In this document: positions 7,966 to 12,548 of the stretch, piece after piece
Numbering within the stretch: position 1 is the stretch's first letter
Layout: every line of letters begins with the position of its first letter
NCBI GenBank assembly: GCA_029256485.1
Contig: JAQSXU010000109.1
Coordinates: 1-12,548, forward strand
Length of the DNA stretch: 12,548 nt
Direction: 5' to 3'
Origin: Clostridiaceae bacterium
Lineage (GTDB): Bacteria; Bacillota_A; Clostridia; Clostridiales; Clostridiaceae
Notes under the pieces: generated by a model
What the model was told of the DNA's origin: nothing
Database searches by the model: none
The model's input: the letters and a program-made list of their open reading frames with translations, nothing else
Position numbers and translations under genes: made by a program

Positions 7966-8994
7966 TTACTCTTTATGCTTAAAAAAACCGCATCTCCAAG
8001 CTATTAATACTAATAATATCATTATTGCTGCTAAAATAAAGTATGATCTTTGAGGGCTAACTCTCATTGCTAATATTGCAAAAGCCCCCAAAACTGAACT
8101 GATTAAATACATTATGATTACTGTTTGCCTTTGTGTTAATCCCATATCTAATAATCTATGATGAAGATGCCCTCGATCAGCTTGCATTATTGGCTTCCCA
8201 TTTAATTTTCTTCTAACCATTGCAAATAATGTATCATATATAGGCAGCCCCAAAGCTAATATTGGTACAGCAATGGCAAAAGCCGCAGCTGATTTTATAG
8301 CTCCCTCAATAGAAATTGAAGCTAATAAAAATCCTAATAACTGTGCGCCAGTATCACCCATAAAAATTTGAGCTGGATTAAAATTATATGGTAAAAATCC
8401 TAGTATTGAACCACATAATATTGCAGTCAAGTATGCTGCATCTGATCTAAAATTTAATATTGATACAAAAAACAGAGTGGCTGATGCAATGAAAGCTACT
8501 CCTGCTGCTAATCCATCTAATCCATCAATTAAATTTATTGCATTTGTAATACCTATTATCCAAAAAAAGGTAAGTGGTATTCCAAGCATTCCTATATTTA
8601 TGTATTGTTTATTATCAAATAGAGGATTTGTTATTAGTTGAATTTTTACACCAAATAAAATCAAACAAACTGTGGCAGCTAATTGAAACATCAATTTTTG
8701 CCATGGTTTCAAGTCAAATTTATCATCTAAAAACCCACCGATAACAATGATTGTACTTCCTAATAATATTCCCTTTTCGGCAAAACTCATATCCCCAGAC
8801 TTAATTATAACTGTTAGTATAAATGATAAATAAATCGCCAGCCCTCCTAAAAGTGGGGTAGGTTTTAAATGCACTCTTCTTTTATCCTTTGGAATATCAA
8901 TAGCCTTAATGTATAACGCAAACTTTTTTATTATAGGAGTAAATATCAGAGATAATACCAATGCAATACTACTCCATAAAAATATAAACTTCAT
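7966..8994 (-). CDS. wecA: Undecaprenyl-phosphate GlcNAc-1-phosphate transferase (WecA/TagO/MraY family)
   Basis: This integral membrane enzyme moves GlcNAc-1-P from UDP-GlcNAc to undecaprenyl phosphate, starting teichoic-acid or other surface-polymer synthesis. The 342-residue product has about ten to eleven membrane helices. Family motifs are all present: LLGGLAIYL (about 48-56), the Mg2+-site DD pair in GGFLDDKFD (D90, D91), NLIDGLDG (154-161), FMGDTGA (211-217) and DRGHLHHRLL (273-282). The last, His-rich cytoplasmic loop is of WecA/TagO type rather than MraY, which suggests GlcNAc-1-P and not MurNAc-pentapeptide as substrate. The neighbouring wecB supports this. The ATG has AAGGAAGG upstream and follows the deaminase gene by 29 bp. 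Confidence 0.93.
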   Translation of the reverse strand: MKFIFLWSSIALVLSLIFTPIIKKFALYIKAIDIPKDKRRVHLKPTPLLGGLAIYLSFILTVIIKSGDMSFAEKGILLGSTIIVIGGFLDDKFDLKPWQKLMFQLAATVCLILFGVKIQLITNPLFDNKQYINIGMLGIPLTFFWIIGITNAINLIDGLDGLAAGVAFIASATLFFVSILNFRSDAAYLTAILCGSILGFLPYNFNPAQIFMGDTGAQLLGFLLASISIEGAIKSAAAFAIAVPILALGLPIYDTLFAMVRRKLNGKPIMQADRGHLHHRLLDMGLTQRQTVIIMYLISSVLGAFAILAMRVSPQRSYFILAAIMILLVLIAWRCGFFKHKE

Positions 8995-9023
8995 AAATTT
9001 ACCTTCCTTGAATTTTTTAAGTC

Positions 9024-9512
9024 TTAATAAGAAGAATCGCCTTCAAGAGAATCATCATTAATTATCCACTGATTTACAAGTACTTCTCTAAAACTAGTTT
9101 TACTGTCCCTAATAATAACCTTTTCAATTCCAGAATTTATTATAAATCTCTTGCATAGTGAGCATGGTGATGCATTTTGTACATACTCACCGTTTTTAAC
9201 CTCTCTTCCAACAAGATACATTGTGGTTCCTATCATGTCCTGTCTTTTGGCAGAAATTATAGCATTTTGCTCTGCGTGTACTGATCTGCATAATTCATAC
9301 CTTGTTCCTCTAGGTACATTTAGTTCTTCCCTTCTGCATTTTCCAATATCACAACAGTTTAATCTGCCTCTTGGAGCACCTGTATAACCTGTGGAAATAA
9401 TTTCGTCATGTTTTACAATAATTGCTGCAAAATTTCTTCTTAGACAAGTTCCTCTTTCTAAAACTGTTTCACAAATATCTAAATAATAGTTATGTTTTCC
9501 TATTCTCTCCAT
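9024..9512 (-). CDS. comEB: Deoxycytidylate (dCMP) deaminase family protein, ComEB-like
   Basis: The product belongs to the zinc-dependent cytidine/deoxycytidylate deaminase fold; dCMP deaminase makes dUMP for dTMP synthesis. The catalytic motif is SVHAEQNAI (H79, E81) with PCSLC (C117, C120) completing the zinc site. A further cysteine group, LNCCDIGKC (C53, C54, C59), and C75 lie just before, as in ComEB-type proteins that often bind a second zinc. I chose the ATG at 9512 (162 residues) because GGAGG lies five bases upstream. An in-frame ATG at 9563 would add 17 residues but has no ribosome binding site and would fall at the predicted promoter. The substrate is inferred from the family; the ComEB name does not imply a proven role in competence. 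It leads the wecA-wecB operon. Confidence 0.88.
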   Translation of the reverse strand: MERIGKHNYYLDICETVLERGTCLRRNFAAIIVKHDEIISTGYTGAPRGRLNCCDIGKCRREELNVPRGTRYELCRSVHAEQNAIISAKRQDMIGTTMYLVGREVKNGEYVQNASPCSLCKRFIINSGIEKVIIRDSKTSFREVLVNQWIINDDSLEGDSSY

Positions 9513-9565
9513 AATTCCTCCAAATAATTTTATACAATTAATGCTGTAAATCAGGTTGCTCATAT

Positions 9566-9593
9566 TTTATATTCTATAATAAAACTATTACAA
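9566..9593 (-). promoter_or_regulatory. Candidate promoter of the deaminase-wecA-wecB operon
   Basis: TTGTAA (9593-9588) and TATAAA (9571-9566) lie 16 bp apart on the minus strand. Transcription would start near 9559, about 47 bases before the ATG at 9512. It lies just after the upp terminator, as expected for a new unit. The match is moderate. Confidence 0.5.
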
Positions 9594-9624
9594 TTTAAAG
9601 TACTTCCAGTTAAAAATAGCTTAC

Positions 9625-9695
9625 AATAAAATAAGGCATAAAATCTTCTTAAGTTTTTTTCCCAACAAAAATATACTTAATGTAGAAATTATGCC
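9625..9695 (-). terminator. Probable intrinsic terminator after upp
   Basis: GGCATAA (9635-9641) and TTATGCC (9689-9695) form the base of a long imperfect inverted repeat that continues inward through TCT and CTTAAG/CTTAA segments, leaving a loop of about 20 bases. On the minus strand it is followed by TTATTTTATTG. It begins about 35 bp after the upp stop codon. The stem is interrupted, so termination may be incomplete. Confidence 0.65.
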
Positions 9696-9730
9696 AAATT
9701 ATAATAAATTATTTAATTCTAAAATACTTA

Positions 9731-10360
9731 TTATTTAGTTCCAAATAGTCTGTCACCAGCATCTCCTAAGCCTGGAACAATATATCCATTTTCATTTAGT
9801 TTTTCATCTATGGAAGCCACATAAATATCTACGTCTGGATGGACATTCATTACTGTTTTTATTCCTTCTGGGGCTGCTATTAAGCAAGTTAATCTTATAT
9901 ATTTAGCCCCCTTTTTCTTTAAAAGAGATATGGCATCAACTGCTGAGCCACCTGTAGCTAACATTGGATCTGTCACTATTACCTCTCTTTCCTCAATATC
10001 CTGAGGAAGTTTGCAGAAATACTCTACAGGCTTAAGAGTTTTTTCATCTCTGTAAAGACCTATATGTCCAACTTTAGCAGCAGGTATTAGCTGAAGCATA
10101 CCATCTACCATTCCAAGTCCAGCTCTGAGTATTGGAACTATAGCAACCTTTTTTCCTGCTAGCATTTTACACTTAGTTCTGCATATTGGTGTTTCAATTT
10201 CCACTTCTTCTAATTGTAAATCCCTAGTTACCTCATAAGCCATTAACATTGCCACTTCTTCAACTAACTGTCTAAAATCCTTAGAACCCGTATTTTTATC
10301 TCTTATCAATGCCAGCTTATGTAATATTAATGGATGTGCTATTTGTGTTACTTTACTCAT
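9731..10360 (-). CDS. upp: Uracil phosphoribosyltransferase
   Basis: The enzyme makes UMP from uracil and PRPP in pyrimidine salvage. The 209-residue product has the typical length. It shows the conserved [14 protein letters not shown] segment (about 75-87), the PRPP-binding loop [12 protein letters not shown] (129-140) and the C-terminal uracil-binding [13 protein letters not shown]. The ATG lies one base after the rpiB stop codon and uses a GGGGGAAAG ribosome binding site inside the end of rpiB, so translation is probably coupled. The pairing of rpiB (ribose 5-phosphate, the precursor of PRPP) with upp makes metabolic sense. Confidence 0.98.
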   Translation of the reverse strand: MSKVTQIAHPLILHKLALIRDKNTGSKDFRQLVEEVAMLMAYEVTRDLQLEEVEIETPICRTKCKMLAGKKVAIVPILRAGLGMVDGMLQLIPAAKVGHIGLYRDEKTLKPVEYFCKLPQDIEEREVIVTDPMLATGGSAVDAISLLKKKGAKYIRLTCLIAAPEGIKTVMNVHPDVDIYVASIDEKLNENGYIVPGLGDAGDRLFGTK

Positions 10361-10361
10361 T

Positions 10362-10820
10362 TTACTTTCCCCCTATTAAATACTTTTTTTCAATTTCTGT
10401 GATTTTGTTTATTCTATTTTCATGTCTGCCGCCTTGAAATTTAGCGTTCAGAAATGTATCAACTATATCAATAGCAAGCCCTGGTCCAACTACTCTTTGC
10501 CCCATGGCTAATATATTAGCATTATTATGTTCTCTGCAAGCATGTGCACTAAAAGTATCGCTGCAAAGTGCTGCTCTTATGCCAGGTACCTTATTAGCAG
10601 CAATGCTTATTCCTATGCCTGTGCCGCAGACTAGTATTCCATAATCATATCTTTTGTTTGCTACCTCTTCTGATACCTTAAGGGCATAATCAGGATAGTC
10701 AGTGGATTCCTCAGTATATGTTCCAAAGTCCATTAGCTCTATTCCTTTTTCCTTTAAATGACTTATTATTTCATTTTTTAATGGTAATCCTGCATGATCA
10801 CTGCCCAAAGCTATTTTCAT
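10362..10820 (-). CDS. rpiB: Ribose-5-phosphate isomerase B
   Basis: RpiB interconverts ribulose 5-phosphate and ribose 5-phosphate in the non-oxidative pentose phosphate pathway. The 152-residue product has family length. Key segments are [11 protein letters not shown] (D8, H9), the DYPDYA stretch (41-46), the catalytic cysteine C65 in [17 protein letters not shown], then [16 protein letters not shown] and the phosphate-binding [11 protein letters not shown] near the C-terminus. LacB/AlsB-like sugar isomerases share this fold, but the neighbouring upp and the absence of other sugar genes favour RpiB. A GGAGGTG ribosome binding site precedes the ATG. It is the first gene of the rpiB-upp operon, preceded by its own promoter and by the terminator of the previous operon. 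Confidence 0.95.
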   Translation of the reverse strand: MKIALGSDHAGLPLKNEIISHLKEKGIELMDFGTYTEESTDYPDYALKVSEEVANKRYDYGILVCGTGIGISIAANKVPGIRAALCSDTFSAHACREHNNANILAMGQRVVGPGLAIDIVDTFLNAKFQGGRHENRINKITEIEKKYLIGGK

Positions 10821-10856
10821 ATTTTACACCTCCAAAATATTTTATTTATATTTAAT

Positions 10857-10874
10857 ATACTTAATATTAAGTAT
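10857..10874. promoter_or_regulatory. Perfect 18-bp palindrome in the rpiB leader
   Basis: ATACTTAATATTAAGTAT is identical on both strands. It lies about 25 bp upstream of the rpiB ribosome binding site, downstream of the predicted -10, and its edge touches a second TATAAT (10878-10873). It could be an operator or a small leader hairpin. No U run follows, so it is not a terminator. Being made mostly of A and T, it could also be chance. Confidence 0.35.
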
Positions 10875-10894
10875 TATAAAACTTAGAATACACA

Positions 10895-10924
10895 TTTATA
10901 TTATTCTCATTTAATTTTTGTTAA
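10895..10924 (-). promoter_or_regulatory. Candidate promoter of rpiB-upp
   Basis: TTAACA (10924-10919) and TATAAA (10900-10895) are 18 bp apart on the minus strand, each one base from consensus. A second, perfect TATAAT lies at 10878-10873 but has no recognisable -35. The promoter follows directly after the terminator of the sua5-ywlE operon and a 17-bp palindrome. Confidence 0.5.
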
Positions 10925-10941
10925 TGTAGAAAATTTCTACA
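10925..10941. promoter_or_regulatory. 17-bp palindrome adjoining the rpiB -35 box
   Basis: TGTAGAAAATTTCTACA has two perfect 8-base arms around one base. It ends exactly where the candidate -35 hexamer TTAACA begins, a common operator position. The arms (TGTAGAA) are one base away from the Spo0A box TGTCGAA, but I cannot assign a regulator. It could alternatively fold as a small hairpin with 6 bp and a 5-base loop. Confidence 0.45.
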
Positions 10942-10942
10942 C

Positions 10943-10979
10943 AAAAAAAAGATATTAGTATTTAATAAATACCCCTATC
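10943..10979 (-). terminator. Intrinsic terminator of the sua5-ywlE operon
   Basis: On the minus strand a hairpin with GTATTT/AAATAC (10972-10967 and 10963-10958, loop of 3) is extended by GATA/TATC at its base across a small internal loop. It is followed directly by eight T residues (10950-10943). The stem includes the ywlE stop codon at 10964-10962. It isolates rpiB-upp from the upstream operon. Confidence 0.8.
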
Positions 10980-11409
10980 TTCTTTTAATCTTGTAATCAA
11001 AAAAATTATATAAACTTTTAATTGAGCAAATGTTTTTCTATAAACAGTTATATCGCCGCCGATGGGATCAACAACGTCATCCCTTTCGCCGACAAACTCA
11101 GGTAAAGAAAAAACTTTACTTTCATATTCTGGCCGAAACAACATTTTTTAAACTTCTAGTCATTGTGAAAATATAGTCAGCTTCCTTCACCATTTCCGGC
11201 ATAAGCTGAACTGCTGATCTCTCAGAAATATCAGTATTTAAATTTTCCTTAATTACTAATGAAGCATTTTTTGATGTTTTACGGTGTGAGGTCACTAAAA
11301 CCCCTGCAGATTCGGCAGTCATTTCGCCTCTGTTACTTATTGAGTTAAATATAGCTTCTGCCATGCAGCTTCTGCAAGTATTTCCTGTACATACAAAAAG
11401 TATTTTCAT
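10962..11409 (-). pseudogene. ywlE: Protein-arginine-phosphatase-type low-molecular-weight phosphatase, split by a frameshift
   Basis: The 5' part (11409-11122, 95 residues) starts with the phosphatase P-loop CTGNTCRS (C7 nucleophile, R13) and keeps T11, the residue linked to phosphoarginine specificity in Bacillus YwlE. It runs to TMTRSLKNVVSARI and then meets a TGA. The 3' part continues in another frame (to 10962) with PEYESKVFSLPEFV and the general-acid loop VVDPIGGD, ending KEDRGIY. Together they make one phosphatase of normal size (about 150 residues). Frame 2 is closed by TAA at 11150-11148, so the lesion lies between about 11125 and 11147. The 3' part has an ATG at 11144 but no ribosome binding site. 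A sequencing error would give the same picture. The start ATG has AGGAGG overlapping the sua5 stop codon. Confidence 0.85.
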
Positions 11410-11418
11410 GCTTACCTC

Positions 11419-12474
11419 CTAGTTCAAGTTAATAATATCAAAGCCTGCAGATTTTTTTAGTCTATTCATTATTGCTAGTCCAACTCCATTTTCTTCGAAG
11501 GACTCTGACAATATTAAATCAACATTTTTATCATCAAAAATTCTTAATGTTTCAAATAAATTTTTAGCTATAGTGCTTAAGTCCTCTCTGCTTCCCAAAG
11601 ATATTACAATACCGTTTTTATAGTGAGCAATAGTTTCATCCGTAGCCATTATTCCCACCACTTTATTTTCATCTATATAATTTTGCACTATTTCGTTTAT
11701 TTTTGCAATAGTTTTTTTCAAATCCCCATTAACAATTTTTAACGGTGCCTTAGGTGCATAGTGCCTATATTTCATTCCTGGTGCTTTAGGTTTTAAATTT
11801 GAATTTGGCTTTTTCATAATTGCCGGATCTATATATATGTTATTGTCTACTTCTCTTAGCATTTCCAGTGTGATTCCACCAGGCCTAAGCACACATGGCG
11901 GACACACAGTACAGTCAATTACTGTAGATTCTACTCCCACCCTGCATATACTTCCTCCAATGATATAATCCACTTTCCCGTCTAAATCCTCAACACATCT
12001 TTCTACATCAGTAGGACTTGGTCTCCCGGAAATGTTTGCTGATGGGGCAGCTATTGGAACATTGGCAGCACTTATAAGCTCACGTGCAATTTTATTTGAA
12101 GGCATTCTAATACCTACACTGTCTAATCCAGCGCTGGTTACACTTGGAATTATATCTGTTTTCTGTAAAATTATAGTCATTGGACCAGGCCAGAATTTTT
12201 CCATTAATTTTTTTGCAACGTCGGGAATAGATTTTACTAAAGGATAAATTTGCTCTATATTTGAAATATGAACTATAAGAGGATTATCCTGCGGCCTTCC
12301 CTTGGCTAAAAAAATCTTTTTAACTGCTTCTTCATTCAATGCATTTGCTCCTAAGCCATACACTGTTTCTGTAGGGAATGCCACCAGGCCTCCCTGTCTG
12401 ATAATTTCCCCTGCTTCACTAATAGCAGCTTTGCTAATATTATTATCATCCACTTTAACTACTTTTGTATTCAT
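11419..12474 (-). CDS. ywlC: L-threonylcarbamoyladenylate synthase (Sua5/YwlC)
   Basis: The enzyme makes threonylcarbamoyl-AMP from threonine, bicarbonate and ATP, the first step of the t6A modification at position 37 of ANN-decoding tRNAs. The 351-residue product is the long Sua5 form. A YrdC-like catalytic domain comes first, with FPTETVYGLG (33-42), KGRPQDNPLIVH (58-69) and PSANISG (144-150). The conserved linker APGMKYRHYAPKAPL (231-245) follows, then a C-terminal Sua5 domain (about 246-351). A KEOPS-like partner set is not in the window. The ATG at 12474 is preceded by AAGGTGGT, which directly follows the stop of the upstream gene. Its own TAG overlaps the ribosome binding site of ywlE, so the two are coupled. 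Confidence 0.97.
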   Translation of the reverse strand: MNTKVVKVDDNNISKAAISEAGEIIRQGGLVAFPTETVYGLGANALNEEAVKKIFLAKGRPQDNPLIVHISNIEQIYPLVKSIPDVAKKLMEKFWPGPMTIILQKTDIIPSVTSAGLDSVGIRMPSNKIARELISAANVPIAAPSANISGRPSPTDVERCVEDLDGKVDYIIGGSICRVGVESTVIDCTVCPPCVLRPGGITLEMLREVDNNIYIDPAIMKKPNSNLKPKAPGMKYRHYAPKAPLKIVNGDLKKTIAKINEIVQNYIDENKVVGIMATDETIAHYKNGIVISLGSREDLSTIAKNLFETLRIFDDKNVDLILSESFEENGVGLAIMNRLKKSAGFDIINLN

Positions 12475-12487
12475 ATCTTTACCACCT

Positions 12488-12547
12488 TTATAAAAACTGT
12501 ATTATTATAAGTCCTGATAAAATTCCTCCAAGCATTCCCAATGTACT
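12488..12547 (-). CDS. C-terminal end of an unidentified membrane protein (partial)
   Basis: One minus-strand frame is open to the window edge and ends with a Gly- and Ile-rich hydrophobic stretch, GMLGGILSGLIIIQFL, then TAA. That is typical of the last membrane helix of a transporter. The stop is joined directly to the sua5 ribosome binding site, as in an operon. Related genomes often carry a metal transporter (ZIP or MntP type) near sua5, but 19 residues do not allow a family call. Confidence 0.5.
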   Translation of the reverse strand, partial: STLGMLGGILSGLIIIQFL

Positions 12548-12548
12548 G

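Noticed and set aside
9677..10932. Shared 12-mer TTAATGTAGAAA at 9677-9688 and 10921-10932
   Set aside because: One copy lies in the upp terminator and the other by the rpiB palindrome; repeated AT-rich 12-mers are expected by chance in a window of this size.
10962..11144. The 60-codon frame starting at 11144 as a separate small gene
   Set aside because: It has no ribosome binding site and its sequence is the C-terminal half of the phosphatase, including the Asp-Pro loop.
11122..11150. Programmed -1 frameshift in ywlE at the TTTAAAAAAT run, which contains slippery-type heptamers
   Set aside because: A -1 shift leads into the wrong frame; the 3' part needs +1 (or -2). The residues NVVSAR after the run still fit the family in frame 1, so the break is later.

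Overview
This window comes from a low-GC Gram-positive anaerobe, most likely a butyrate-type Clostridium (cluster I). The reasons are the strongly AT-rich DNA, GGAGG-type ribosome binding sites, a clostridial-type biosynthetic thiolase with a Rex-type redox operator, and the gene order sua5 - ywlE - rpiB - upp - ... - atpIBEFHAGD, which broadly follows the ywlC-ywlE-ywlF-upp-atp order of Bacillus. Every gene I can support lies on the minus strand, so transcription runs from high to low coordinates. I see no mobile elements, CRISPR arrays, tRNAs or rRNAs.

Region by region, in transcription order. (1) 12548-10943: the last codons of an unidentified membrane protein, then sua5/ywlC (threonylcarbamoyl-AMP synthase for tRNA t6A), then a protein-arginine-phosphatase-type gene (ywlE) that is broken by a frameshift. 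An intrinsic terminator overlaps the ywlE stop codon. (2) 10941-9625: an rpiB-upp operon (ribose-5-phosphate isomerase B, uracil phosphoribosyltransferase). It has its own promoter with a 17-bp palindrome directly against the -35 box, a second perfect palindrome in the leader, and a terminator. (3) 9593-6802: a deoxycytidylate-deaminase-family gene followed by wecA-like and wecB genes, which make polyprenyl-linked GlcNAc and UDP-ManNAc for teichoic acid or other surface polymers. (4) 6710-5275: a single-gene thiolase unit (thl). It has a near-consensus promoter (TTGATA-17-TATAAT), an 18-bp Rex-like operator just upstream of the -35, and a strong terminator. (5) 5274-1: about 400 bp of AT-rich DNA without genes, then the F1Fo ATP synthase operon atpI-B-E-F-H-A-G and the first two codons of atpD.

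The content is mostly core metabolism: tRNA modification, pyrimidine salvage, cell-wall precursors, acetyl-CoA condensation and ATP synthesis. The points that most deserve a second look are the split ywlE gene, the redox control predicted for thl (operator plus two active-site cysteines), the c-subunit ion site that lacks the usual Na+ ligands, the palindromes around the rpiB promoter, and an unexplained structured island between wecB and thl. I did not find a convincing novel multi-gene system.
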